Position numbers and translations under genes: made by a program
The notes under the pieces: generated by a model
What the model was told of the DNA's origin: nothing
What the model saw: the letters and a program-made list of their open reading frames with translations, nothing else
The model's database searches: none
Origin: Oscillatoriaceae cyanobacterium M33_DOE_052
GTDB lineage: Bacteria > Cyanobacteriota > Cyanobacteriia > Cyanobacteriales > Laspinemataceae
Length of the DNA stretch: 49,439 nucleotides
NCBI GenBank assembly: GCA_015296065.1
Contig: DVDU01000188.1
Span: forward strand, 1-49,439
Reading direction: 5' to 3'
Part shown: positions 26,149 to 35,201 of the stretch, piece after piece
Numbering within the stretch: the first letter of the stretch is position 1
How the letters are laid out: every line of letters starts with the position of its first letter

Positions 26149-27195
26149 ATGAATCTAATCGATAAAGACCGTCTATTTACCACGATCGAGGAGCTGGTTT
26201 TACACCATTCACCCTCGGGGGTGGAAGGGGAAATCGATGGGTTGTTGCTTCAACGCTTCGCCGCTACTGGGGTGGAAGTTTGGCAGGATGAAGCTGGGAA
26301 TGTGATTGCCAAGATTCCCGGGCGGGATGCTACTCGGAGTTTAGCGATTACTGCTCACAAGGATGAAATCGGGGCGGTGGTCAAAAGTATTGATAGAAAT
26401 GGGCGGGTACATATCCGCAGGCTGGGGGGCTCTTTTCCCTGGATTTATGGGGAAGGGGCGGTGGATTTGCTGGGCGACCAGGAAACTATTACTGGTATCC
26501 TCAGCTTCGGGTCCCGTCATGTGTCCCACGAGTCGCCTCAAAAGGCTTTTCAGGATAATGCGCCTTTGAAGTGGGAAAATACTTGGGTGGAAACTAAATG
26601 CAGTTTTAGTGAATTGGATGCGGCGGGTGTCCGACCAGGAACCCGCGTTGTAGTAGGTAAGCACCGCAAGCGCCCGTTGCGTATAAAAGATTATATTGCT
26701 AGCTACACTCTGGATAATAAGGCGTCGGTGGCGATTTTGCTGTGGCTGGCGGAAACTGTGCGGCAGCCTGCGGTTGATGTGTATTTGGTGGCTTCTGCTA
26801 AGGAGGAGGTGGGAGCCGTGGGGGCGCTGTACTTTACCCAGCGTCAGAGACTGGACGCTCTAGTTGCTTTGGAAATTTGCCCTTTGGCGGCGGAATATCC
26901 TATTTCTGAGGGGCCAGCGCCGGTGTTGCTCTCTCAGGATGGTTATGGCTTGTATGATGAGGGGTTAAATTCCAGTCTCCGCCAAGCGGCAAAGGTGGCT
27001 GGGGTGCCGGTGCAGTTGGCGGCGATCGATGGGTTTGGCAGCGATGCGTCAATTGCCATGAAGTTCGGCCATGTGGCTCGTGGCGCTTGTTTGAGTTTCC
27101 CCACCCACAATACTCACGGGTATGAGATAGCTCACCTGGGGGCGATCGCCAACTGCATCACCCTATTAGAATCTTTCTGTCAAAGTTATTCCTGA
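26149..27195 (+). CDS. M42 family metalloaminopeptidase
   Basis: A 348-residue di-metal aminopeptidase of the glutamyl aminopeptidase/tetrahedral (TET) family; cytosolic, expected to form large assemblies. Metal-site motifs are all present: the His of TAHKDEIG (about 66), the bridging Asp of TLDNKASVA (about 188), the catalytic Glu pair of SAKEEVGAVG (about 220), and the last His in FPTHNTHGYE (about 324). Earlier members were called cellulase M. Substrate preference cannot be read from the sequence. The ATG at 26149 has only a weak ribosome-binding site but matches the family start. It is the last protein gene before tRNA-Glu. Confidence 0.9.
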   Translation: MNLIDKDRLFTTIEELVLHHSPSGVEGEIDGLLLQRFAATGVEVWQDEAGNVIAKIPGRDATRSLAITAHKDEIGAVVKSIDRNGRVHIRRLGGSFPWIYGEGAVDLLGDQETITGILSFGSRHVSHESPQKAFQDNAPLKWENTWVETKCSFSELDAAGVRPGTRVVVGKHRKRPLRIKDYIASYTLDNKASVAILLWLAETVRQPAVDVYLVASAKEEVGAVGALYFTQRQRLDALVALEICPLAAEYPISEGPAPVLLSQDGYGLYDEGLNSSLRQAAKVAGVPVQLAAIDGFGSDASIAMKFGHVARGACLSFPTHNTHGYEIAHLGAIANCITLLESFCQSYS

Positions 27196-27253
27196 ATTAG
27201 CACTGGTCCTCCGTCGGGTTGAGTGTTGGGTTTCGTTCCTCAACCCAACCTAC

Positions 27254-27297
27254 TCTCTCCCCGTCCCCCCGTCTCCGAGTCCCCCCGTCCGGTCCCT
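27254..27297. repeat. CCCCGTCT-type octamer repeat, intergenic
   Basis: Degenerate tandem CTCCCCGT, CCCCCCGT and CTCCGAGT units between the M42 gene and the tRNA promoter; same family as inside cobB and the SLH lipoprotein gene. Confidence 0.7.
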
Positions 27298-27337
27298 ATC
27301 CCCAAAAAAATTTTTCCAAAATTTTTCTAAAAAGGGG

Positions 27338-27366
27338 TTGACAGACCCAGAGACTTTGGTTATTCT
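27338..27366 (+). promoter_or_regulatory. SigA-type promoter of tRNA-Glu
   Basis: A perfect TTGACA (27338-27343) and TATTCT (27361-27366) are 17 bp apart. Transcription would begin about 15 bp upstream of the mature tRNA. Confidence 0.8.
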
Positions 27367-27386
27367 ATAAAAGGTGCGAGCGACAA

Positions 27387-27459
27387 GCCCCCATCGTCTA
27401 GAGGCCTAGGACACCTCCCTTTCACGGAGGCGACGGGGATTCGAATTCCCCTGGGGGTA
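27387..27459 (+). tRNA. trnE: tRNA-Glu (anticodon TTC)
   Basis: A 73-nt cloverleaf. The acceptor stem GCCCCCA pairs with TGGGGGT (one G-U). The D arm begins TCGTCTAGAGG. The anticodon stem CCTCC/GGAGG encloses CTTTCAC with TTC at the centre. The T arm carries GATTCGAAT. The discriminator is A and CCA is not encoded. In cyanobacteria this tRNA also donates glutamate for tetrapyrrole (chlorophyll, haem, cobalamin) synthesis by the C5 pathway. It has its own promoter and terminator. Confidence 0.97.
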
Positions 27460-27471
27460 CTCAACCACAAA

Positions 27472-27504
27472 ACAAAGGCGCTTTTGAAAAGCGCCTTTGT
27501 TTTT
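27472..27504 (+). terminator. Intrinsic terminator after tRNA-Glu
   Basis: ACAAAGGCGCTTTT and AAAAGCGCCTTTGT are perfect 14-bp arms around a single G (so the loop is a few bases wider in practice), followed by TTTT. Confidence 0.92.
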
Positions 27505-27572
27505 ATGAGTTTAATTGCAGATTAGCAACATTATATAAATAATAATGCTTCGCCTGCTCCGTATCTCCCCAT

Positions 27573-30500
27573 TTACAGAACAGGTGGTTGAGTACGTTGG
27601 AGATACTGGGAGGCAACCGTATCGCTGGGGTTGAGGCGGAGGCACTCTTGAAAAAGTTTCAAGGCATCGGCCAAGTTACCCTGGCAATAAAGCATCACTG
27701 CTTGTTCAAAGATTGTGCGAGTGGCCAGTTTAGCATCACGGACCTCTGGTAAGTCGGTATCAAAGACCTCAAACACGGAGACAGCTTGAGACTTTCCCTT
27801 AACGTTTAACCGGTCCACCCAGCGGATGGCATAGACATTCGGGTTTTGCAGACGTAAAAAAGTTTGGTGGGAAATGACTAGGGGAATGCCGTAATTTTTG
27901 GTCAGTCCCTCCAGGCGAGATGCCAGGTTAACGGCGTCGCTGATAACGGTCCCATCCATGCGGGAATGTCCGCCCACGGTTCCTAGCATTAAGGAGCCAG
28001 TATTAATGCCAATGCCAATTTGAATGGGGATGTAGCCGCTTCTGATGCGATGTTGGTTGTATTCCACCAGGCGGTGTAGCATGGCGATAGCGGCTCGGAG
28101 AGCATCATCGGCCCCATTATTGGGTGTCACCTCGCCGCTGTCGTCAGTGGTGGGGGTAGTCCCGCCAAATAAAGCCATAATGGCATCGCCGATATATTTA
28201 TCGATAAAGCCTTGGTGTTCGACGATCGCCGATTCCATGCGGGACAGGTAAGAATTGATAAAGCGGAAATTATCTTCCGGGGTCATGGTTTCGGAAAGAG
28301 TGGTGAAGGAGCGAATATCAGAAAACAACACAGACATTTCCTGCTGTACTTGGTCGCCGAGCTTCACATCCACGATGCTGGCTTTATTCAAAAAGTAGAG
28401 AAACTGCCGAGGCACAAACCGAGAATAAGCGGCATTGAGTTGGAGTAGGTCGTCGGTTAGCTTTAAGCGTTCTGCTTCGGCTTTTTTCCGTTCCGTGATG
28501 TCTTGAAAGGCGGCAATGGCATAGACCAGATGGCCGCGATCGTCAAAAATCGGGGTCCCCCAACTTTCAATAGGAATAGTTTTGTCACCGCTGCGAATTT
28601 CTATATCGTCCGTGGTTGACCTTTGGCCCTTCAACGCCCGGGCGATAGACAACTTCTCCGGTGGATAGGGTTGATTGGTGCCCGCGTAATAGATTTGGTA
28701 AAATTGAGGTAATTCCTCTAGTGGAACCGATTTCGCCAACTTTTTGCCCAAGATTTCTAAAGCTCTTTGATTGGCGTAAAATAGTTTACCGCTAGCATCC
28801 ATGACCAACACGCCCACGGGTACAGCTTCTAGAAATTGAGCAATGCGGGTTTCGCTAGCCCGCAATTCTGAGTATAATTTGGCATTCTCAATGGAGATAG
28901 CGGCTTGGGAAGAGAGGAGTTTAATGATTTCCAGTCGGTCAGGAGTAAAAGCATTGGCCGTGAGATTGTTTTCTAAGTAAACAATGCCAATGAGTTGACC
29001 TTGGTTAATCAGCGGGACGCATAAAATCGATTTCGGTTGGCGTTGCTGGATGTAGGGGTCGATGGCAAATTTGCTCTCCCGGGTCGCATCGTTAATCACC
29101 AAAGATTCTTTGGTGCGATCGACATAGTAAACAATCCCCTGGGGTAAGCGGCTATCCAGAGGAATTGAGTCCAACACTTTGGTAACGCATTCGCCGCTGG
29201 CATTTACCACCCCTTCGGCTTCAATCACCAATTCCCCTTTGTTCTCCCGCATCAGTATCCCTTTTTCTGCCCCAGCATTTTCCATGATAATTTCCATTAA
29301 ATTTGCCAGTAACTTATCTAAGACGATTTCGCTGGAAATTGCCTGATAGCCTTTCATCACGCTAGCAAAGTCTAAAGCCCGACTGCGGCTGTTATAAGAA
29401 ATATTATTAACTATAGTTACAGTTTTCGTAATTGTACCACTAATCTTTTTCGCCAGCCATTGGGGGTAAAGTTGCTCTAACTGTTCCACCTTGGCAAAAG
29501 CACCCCAAGCCTGGTAGGAGTAGTGAGCGTCCCGCATATAGATTTTGGCAAACTTTTCTTTGCCTTTCGCCAGCCAAAATTTAGCGGCTAACTCATTAGC
29601 TAACCCTGTCTCTTGCAGGTACTCGCTAGCACGTGCGGCTTCTATAGCCGCGTCATACAAATCCATTGCTTTTTCCCAGTTGCCGCACAGGCGAGCCATT
29701 TCTGCCTCCACCAACAGATACTTATGCTGGCAATTATCCGGGGCGTTTTCCGCCCAAATTTTCATCCGTTGCTGGTTGGCTTCTAATTGCTGCCAGTAGC
29801 CCTCTTGTTCCCAGGGTGAAACTTGGGGGTAAAGTGCCGCCAAGACCAAAGAATAATAAAAATTGTGTTGGGCAATGGAAATTGTGCTTTTGATAAATAC
29901 GAGCAGCTTTTCGGCAGCATTTAAACAGCTCATTGCTGCTGCTGGCTGGTCAAATAAGTAAAGCACTTGGGCTTTGAGGATATGATAAGTACCAAGAGTA
30001 AAAATACTGTTACTCTCTTGACATTTCTGGAAATATTCAGCTTCAGTTATGGCTGGTAACTTGTCTAAGATGAGGTGAGCTTCTCCTCCTAATTGGAGAA
30101 TACAGAGTTGAATTGCCTTGGTAGCTTCTATGGCCAGTTTATTTTTGGTTTTTTGACTGAAGGCTAGCACTTCTGGTAATTCTTCCCAAAGCTGCAAGAG
30201 ATTTTTACCCGAATAAAATAGTGTGGTTAATTTGTGACCGAGAATATAACCGGCGTATTGCAGCTCGCCGGATTCCAAACCGGCTTGATAGCCTTCATCA
30301 AATACCTCGATGACGTGGCGGATATGTTGGACCCAGTAATACACGAAATGGCCGACGATATAGCAGTTTTTGCAGATTAAGGCTTGGTCGGTGAACTTTT
30401 CGCTGAGTTTGACGCCGAGGACGGCGAACTCATAGCCGTCTTGATAGTGACCGGAGACGTAACCCAGCAAAACGCCATAGGTGCAATAGGCTTTGGAAGA

Positions 30501-33359
30501 TTCGGGGATGTTACCATACTGGAGAGAAATTTTGACCATTTTGATGATGATGGTGTCCAGCAGGTATTTGGTGGAGAGATAGGCGGCTGGTTGAAGGTTG
30601 GTGAGGACTTTTAGGATAACTTTTGGCTGGGCTAAGGTCATTTCGGGGGCGTCGAGCAGGGAAGCAATGGGACGATCGCCCAACATTTCCTCGATCGCAT
30701 GAATTTCGGCGGTGAGGTCTGTGGGTACGTCAGATGGGGGTAGTTCTATCCCTAGGAAACTCAGGGCAAGGCGTCCGTTGGCAATGGCATCAGCAAATTT
30801 CCCTAATAGAGTACATTGGATAATGAGCATATTGTAGAGTTCGGCTTTCTCTGTGGGGGATTGGGCTTCGGCTAAAGCCATGTCTATCAAGGCTTTAGAG
30901 CCATCGAAATTGCCGTTAAGATATTCTACTTCTGCCAGTTCTTTGTGCAGGGATAAGGCTAAATTGTAACACTCAGACCACATGGTGCAGGATAGCACCT
31001 CCATGCCAATGGTTAAGTATTCTAAGGCGGCGGCATAAGCTGTGGCTTTTTTGGCTTTTTTCCCGGCTTGGAGGTTCAATTTGGCCAGGGTTAGTTGTTC
31101 TTCCCTGTCGCATATGGCATTTCGAGATAAATTCAGGTGGTCCGTGATTTCAAATATCCTTTCGCCAAGTTCTTTCTCTGCTGCATTTGCCAGGAGTAAG
31201 CGGCCAATTTGCAGGTGGGCGGCTGGTTTATTCTCTTCGTCGAGGAGGGCATAGGCGGCTTGCTGGACGCGATCGTGCAGAAATTGAAAATTGAGAATCA
31301 GTAGTTGTGAGTCGAGGATATCTGCTTCTACGTCGATCAATTCGGAAATCGGCAGAAGCAGTCCTTCCTGAATCGCCGGTAAGAGGTCCCGGAAGGTTTC
31401 TTGGGCGGATTTTTCATGGACTAGAGCCAGGGTGTTGGCGTCGAAGCGGTTGCCAATGCAGGCGGCTAAGCTGATAGCTTCTTGGGTGGCTGAGGGCAGT
31501 TTTTTCAATTTGGCGATCGTCAGTTCAACCACGTTATCCGTGATATCCATTGCCTCAATTTGGTCAATATCCCAGTCCCAGATCAAGTGTTCAAAATCAA
31601 AACTCAGCAAATTTTCCTGGTACAGAGCATTGAGAAACTGGCTCACAAAAAAAGGATTGCCCGAAGTCTTGTGAGTGACCAGTTTCGCCAAAGGTAAAGT
31701 ATCCTCCTGGTCCGAGTGCAAAGTATCGGCAATCAATTGGTTAATTTGCTTTAAGTTGATGGGATAGAGGTTGATTTGGTCAATGGCTACTCCCTGTTGA
31801 TGTAGAGTTTCCACCGTCATCATCAAGGGATGATTGCTGCTGACTTCATTATCCCTGTACGCCCCAATCAAAAATAAATATTCTGTCAGCTCATCCGTGA
31901 GGATGAGTTCCAGCAATTTCAGGGTAGCCAAGTCCGCCCACTGCAAATCGTCCAGAAACATCACCAAAGGGTGTTCTTTATCGCAAAATACCCGGATAAA
32001 ATTTTGAAAAACCCGGTTGAAGCGGTTTTGAGATTCAGCCGCTCCCAATTCCTGCACCGGCGGCTGTGGCCCTACGATAAGTTGCACTTCGGGGATAACA
32101 TCAATAATAATCTGTCCGTTAGTGCCAAAAGCAGCAGCCAGTTTTTCCCGCCATTTTACCAGACGTGCTTCGGGTTCCGTTAAAAGTTGACGCACTAAGT
32201 CACAGAAAGCCGCCACCACCGCCGAATAGGGGATATTGCGCTGTAGTTGGTCGAATTTCCCGGCGATGAAGTACCCTTTAGCGGCGGTAATGGGTTTGTA
32301 TATTTCCTGCACCAAGGATGACTTACCGATACCGGGAACCCCAGATACCAGCATCATCGCAATTTTTCTTTTCTCTGTCATCGCGATTTCCCCAGCAGGC
32401 TGAGCCGCTACCCGGTCAAATGCTGTCAGTAATTTTTCTACCTCCCGCTCTCTACCATAAAGTTTTTCGGGAATTTGGAATTTATCAGAAATATCGTTTT
32501 CCCCTGGTACGATATCTTCAATCTGACCATTTGCCTCTAGCTGCATCAGGGAAACTATTAAATCTCCTTGAATGCCCCAAGCGCTTTGATATCTTTGCTC
32601 GGGGGTTTTGGCCAGCAACTTCATCACAATATCGGAAATGGCTTGGGGAATTTCTGAGTTGAGGTGATGGGGGGGGATGGGCTGTTTGGCAATGTGACAG
32701 TGGACTAGCTCCATCGCATCTTCGCTGTCAAACGGCACCTTTTGGGTGAGGATTTCATAAAAGGTGACACCCAGAGAATAAAAGTCGGTGCGGTAATCTA
32801 AAGCCCGGTTCATTCTCCCGGTTTGTTCGGGAGACATATAGGCGAGGGTGCCCTCTAAGACGTTGGGATTTTTTAGGGTTGGTGTTTCCCGGCTAAACAC
32901 CGTGGAAATACCGAAATCAATGATTTTGATTTGCCCAGTTTCGGCGTGAAATAGAATATTTGCTGGATTGATATCTTTGTGGATGATATTGCTGGTGTGA
33001 ATTTCTCCCAAAATTTCGGCGCATTGGATGGCAATTTGCAAAAATTCTGTGAGGTTAAATTTTTTGATTTTCAAAAACTCTCTGAGGGATTTGGCATCAA
33101 AGTATTCAAAAATTAGAGCTAGTTGATTTTGATATTTTTCTAGGGTTAAAACTTTGACTGTCCCAGATACTTGGTCTAGCTGTTTGGTGATTTGGTATTC
33201 TTGCTTATACCGGCGCAGTTCTTCGGCGGTGGGATAATCTTCTTTGAGGATTTTAATGATTACTGGTTGACCGGTCTTATCTTGGATGCCCCGATATACT
33301 AGGGAGTTGGCGCTTTCATAGATTTGGGCGCTAATTTTGTAGCCGGGAATTAAGAGCAT
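27573..33359 (-). CDS. Ser/Thr kinase - AAA ATPase - GAF - PAS - class III adenylate cyclase fusion protein
   Basis: A 1,928-residue cytosolic signalling protein. Order: Ser/Thr kinase domain (about 1-265, Lys in VIIKILKE, catalytic loop IIHKDINPANILF, DFG, then YMSPEQTGR); AAA/NACHT-like ATPase (about 290-700, Walker A GVPGIGKSSLV near 341, Walker B-like LVMFLDDLQWAD); helical repeats (about 700-1330); GAF (about 1340-1498); PAS (about 1505-1626); class III cyclase (about 1665-1870); and a short TPR-like tail. The cyclase keeps both metal-binding aspartates (LFSDIRSF and GDAIMALF) and a lysine in FIDKYIGD that favours ATP over GTP. The kinase loop has HKD rather than HRD, as in HstK-like cyanobacterial kinases. 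It probably turns an unknown signal into cAMP. Monocistronic. Confidence 0.93.
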   Translation of the reverse strand: MLLIPGYKISAQIYESANSLVYRGIQDKTGQPVIIKILKEDYPTAEELRRYKQEYQITKQLDQVSGTVKVLTLEKYQNQLALIFEYFDAKSLREFLKIKKFNLTEFLQIAIQCAEILGEIHTSNIIHKDINPANILFHAETGQIKIIDFGISTVFSRETPTLKNPNVLEGTLAYMSPEQTGRMNRALDYRTDFYSLGVTFYEILTQKVPFDSEDAMELVHCHIAKQPIPPHHLNSEIPQAISDIVMKLLAKTPEQRYQSAWGIQGDLIVSLMQLEANGQIEDIVPGENDISDKFQIPEKLYGREREVEKLLTAFDRVAAQPAGEIAMTEKRKIAMMLVSGVPGIGKSSLVQEIYKPITAAKGYFIAGKFDQLQRNIPYSAVVAAFCDLVRQLLTEPEARLVKWREKLAAAFGTNGQIIIDVIPEVQLIVGPQPPVQELGAAESQNRFNRVFQNFIRVFCDKEHPLVMFLDDLQWADLATLKLLELILTDELTEYLFLIGAYRDNEVSSNHPLMMTVETLHQQGVAIDQINLYPINLKQINQLIADTLHSDQEDTLPLAKLVTHKTSGNPFFVSQFLNALYQENLLSFDFEHLIWDWDIDQIEAMDITDNVVELTIAKLKKLPSATQEAISLAACIGNRFDANTLALVHEKSAQETFRDLLPAIQEGLLLPISELIDVEADILDSQLLILNFQFLHDRVQQAAYALLDEENKPAAHLQIGRLLLANAAEKELGERIFEITDHLNLSRNAICDREEQLTLAKLNLQAGKKAKKATAYAAALEYLTIGMEVLSCTMWSECYNLALSLHKELAEVEYLNGNFDGSKALIDMALAEAQSPTEKAELYNMLIIQCTLLGKFADAIANGRLALSFLGIELPPSDVPTDLTAEIHAIEEMLGDRPIASLLDAPEMTLAQPKVILKVLTNLQPAAYLSTKYLLDTIIIKMVKISLQYGNIPESSKAYCTYGVLLGYVSGHYQDGYEFAVLGVKLSEKFTDQALICKNCYIVGHFVYYWVQHIRHVIEVFDEGYQAGLESGELQYAGYILGHKLTTLFYSGKNLLQLWEELPEVLAFSQKTKNKLAIEATKAIQLCILQLGGEAHLILDKLPAITEAEYFQKCQESNSIFTLGTYHILKAQVLYLFDQPAAAMSCLNAAEKLLVFIKSTISIAQHNFYYSLVLAALYPQVSPWEQEGYWQQLEANQQRMKIWAENAPDNCQHKYLLVEAEMARLCGNWEKAMDLYDAAIEAARASEYLQETGLANELAAKFWLAKGKEKFAKIYMRDAHYSYQAWGAFAKVEQLEQLYPQWLAKKISGTITKTVTIVNNISYNSRSRALDFASVMKGYQAISSEIVLDKLLANLMEIIMENAGAEKGILMRENKGELVIEAEGVVNASGECVTKVLDSIPLDSRLPQGIVYYVDRTKESLVINDATRESKFAIDPYIQQRQPKSILCVPLINQGQLIGIVYLENNLTANAFTPDRLEIIKLLSSQAAISIENAKLYSELRASETRIAQFLEAVPVGVLVMDASGKLFYANQRALEILGKKLAKSVPLEELPQFYQIYYAGTNQPYPPEKLSIARALKGQRSTTDDIEIRSGDKTIPIESWGTPIFDDRGHLVYAIAAFQDITERKKAEAERLKLTDDLLQLNAAYSRFVPRQFLYFLNKASIVDVKLGDQVQQEMSVLFSDIRSFTTLSETMTPEDNFRFINSYLSRMESAIVEHQGFIDKYIGDAIMALFGGTTPTTDDSGEVTPNNGADDALRAAIAMLHRLVEYNQHRIRSGYIPIQIGIGINTGSLMLGTVGGHSRMDGTVISDAVNLASRLEGLTKNYGIPLVISHQTFLRLQNPNVYAIRWVDRLNVKGKSQAVSVFEVFDTDLPEVRDAKLATRTIFEQAVMLYCQGNLADALKLFQECLRLNPSDTVASQYLQRTQPPVL

Positions 33360-33836
33360 AGTAGTTATTGTGACTCTAATCTTAGTTATGCTGTCGCGGT
33401 TTTAGCATGAATCAAAGATATGAGGAAGATAATTTGACAGACTAATCAGAGTAAATCTGATTGGGGGAGAAGTTTGGGCGATGGTTTGTGAGTGTCCGTG
33501 AAAAGCGATCGCTCGGTGACTTACCCTGAGTTGGAGTCCCGTAACACCCAGCACGCTTATTTTTGTCGCCCCATCTTAAACTGGCCTAGGTCCGGAATCG
33601 TCAGCCCCAAGATAGAAGGACAAATGACAAATGACTTCAAGAGCAATCACAACCAGGGATTAAATCATTTTTTCTGTGGTCCTGGAGCAGTTCCAGGTTG
33701 AAAGTAACTCGGTTAGGCACATTTTTTAGATATCTGGGAATGGTTTTACTAGATATAATAAGTTGGTGATTATACCATGAATTTATAATCTATGTCAAGG
33801 TACAGAGGCCATGTGGGGTACAGAAGGGGAATAATC
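33360..33836. other. Spacer between the kinase-cyclase gene and the hpf terminator
   Basis: About 475 bp with no supported gene. It should contain the promoter of the minus-strand kinase-cyclase gene. A short heptamer-type repeat (AAGGACAAATGACAAATGAC) lies at 33617-33637. Confidence 0.45.
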
Positions 33837-33873
33837 AGAGAAAAAGCCACCCGATGGGGGTGGCTTTTTCTCT
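33837..33873 (-). terminator. Intrinsic terminator of hpf
   Basis: AGAGAAAAAGCCACCC pairs perfectly over 16 bp with its complement ending GGCTTTTTCTCT, with a 5-nt loop. The T-run lies within the 3' arm. It begins 27 bp beyond the hpf stop. Confidence 0.85.
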
Positions 33874-33884
33874 AAGTATATTAT

Positions 33885-33906
33885 ACTTAAGTGATATCAC
33901 TTAAGT
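33885..33906. repeat. 22-bp perfect palindrome over the hpf stop codon
   Basis: The half-site ACTTAAGTGAT is followed at once by its exact reverse complement. The hpf TAA (33901-33903 on the plus strand) is inside it. A protein-binding site or a second RNA hairpin are both possible. Confidence 0.8.
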
Positions 33907-34560
33907 TTTAGAGGCAGCAGATTTTTCTGCGGCAGCATTGCTTGCGGATGCGGTTTTACCATTTTTGGTAGCGCCGCCATTGTTGCGGGGGACGATTAAG
34001 CCGCAACCGTTGTGGTTCTTGCGTTGGTAGATCACGTTCAGCTCGCCAGTTTCCGCATTGCAAAAGACATAGAAATCGTGGTCAATGAGCTGGAGCTGTT
34101 CTAAGGCTTCCTCCACAGTCATCGGAGGCATGGCGAAATACTTGGTCCGGACTACTTCTTTGGGGAGTTCGGGGGTGCGATCGCCAATCAAATCCTGGAC
34201 CACTGGCGGTTCCACCAGTTCCACGACATTGGTTTCAGCCGGAGTGGTGGCTTTTTTCTTGCCGAAGCGTTTTTCCTTGTATTTCCGTAGTTGCCGGGTA
34301 ATTTTATCAGCAACTAAGTCAATACTCGCGTAGAGGTCCTCACTGCTTTCTTCCGCCCGAATCACAGTACCGTTGGCGAAAATCGTCACTTCAGCAGTTT
34401 GATTTGGATTGATGCGGGGATTTTTTGCTACTCCCAGATGCACGTCCACTTCCATAGTTAAATTCTGAAAGTGACCCACTGCTTTGTCTATTTTTTGATT
34501 GACGTAATCGCGAATCGCATCGGTGATTTCAATATTTTTGCCATGAATAACAAGCTTCAT
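33901..34560 (-). CDS. hpf: Long-form ribosome hibernation promoting factor (LrtA)
   Basis: A 219-residue protein that binds the 30S subunit and, in the long form, dimerises 70S ribosomes into inactive 100S particles in darkness or starvation. The N-terminal S30AE/YfiA domain (about 1-100) shows [19 protein letters not shown] and the basic helix [19 protein letters not shown] linker follows, then the dimerisation domain (about 137-195, [20 protein letters not shown] and the [19 protein letters not shown] strand). A Lys/Ala/Ser-rich tail ends the protein. The ATG has AGGTGA just upstream. In cyanobacteria the gene is known as lrtA, a light-repressed transcript with a long leader, which fits the 580-bp upstream region here. 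Confidence 0.95.
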   Translation of the reverse strand: MKLVIHGKNIEITDAIRDYVNQKIDKAVGHFQNLTMEVDVHLGVAKNPRINPNQTAEVTIFANGTVIRAEESSEDLYASIDLVADKITRQLRKYKEKRFGKKKATTPAETNVVELVEPPVVQDLIGDRTPELPKEVVRTKYFAMPPMTVEEALEQLQLIDHDFYVFCNAETGELNVIYQRKNHNGCGLIVPRNNGGATKNGKTASASNAAAEKSAASKT

Positions 34561-35060
34561 ATCACCTATTCCCGCTGAATAACTCCTGATGTTTTCTGCT
34601 TAGGTAAAATTTACTCATCAGACATTCACTTTCCCCTTTTCCCTTGTCTAAAAATGAAACTGACTTAGGACACAGGACAAATGACTTTTGATGTGAGTAT
34701 TTTTTACCTTTTGCCTATGTTCGTGATGGCAAAGCGGGGCGGGTATTGCCGCTTTCCCATCACTCCAAAGTATCTGAACCGATTTTTTCCGCACTCCAGG
34801 TCGGCGCTGCCTTACCCGTAGGTGGGCTTAGCCTTGTGCCAGTGTACTTTCCCGCAAATTCCGGACAGCAGCCCGGATGCTAGATGTCTGTCTTGTTGCT
34901 ACTGGCTTGGGGGGCTTGAGGAACCGCCAATGATTGACGGACCGTCCCACTGACGGGGTGGCTTTGCGAACCGGTAGGTCGGCGTAGCCTCGTAGGCCAG
35001 TAATTCTACCTTAGATTGCTGCCTGTCCGTTTTCCCGCCGGACTTTATTCCTCCACCGTC
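34561..35060 (-). promoter_or_regulatory. Candidate structured leader of hpf (lrtA)
   Basis: A long gene-free stretch upstream of hpf on the same strand. GTGATGG with AAAGCGG (34723-34737) pairs with CCGCTTT and CCATCAC (34749-34763), two 7-bp stems split by one mismatch. TACTGGC (34900-34906) and GCCAGTA (34996-35002) can close a longer domain. Smaller GTCCG/CGGAC and CCGG/CCGG hairpins lie nearby. Long leaders controlling light-dark mRNA stability are known for lrtA in other cyanobacteria; assignment here is inferred. The 5' end is unknown, and the lipB promoter must also lie in this interval or just beyond. Confidence 0.4.
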
Positions 35061-35201
35061 TTTCTAGCAAACTTTGACTTATATTTACAGAGTACCACTT
35101 TGTGTTCTAAATAACATAAATTTTTTGTTTATCTTTAAAATTTGTTGCATTTGCAGACAATTTTTGATGTAAATTTCCCTAAATACCCCTTGATTTTTTT
35201 G

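Noticed and set aside
34720-35060. RNase P RNA on the minus strand
   Set aside because: GGAGGAATAAAGTCCGG resembles the P4-side motif GAGGAAAGTCCGG, but the other universal segments, including ACAGAAA, are absent.
35142-35201. TTG start for lipB with 20 extra residues
   Set aside because: The added sequence is not lipB-like, and the ATG at 35202 gives the normal family length.
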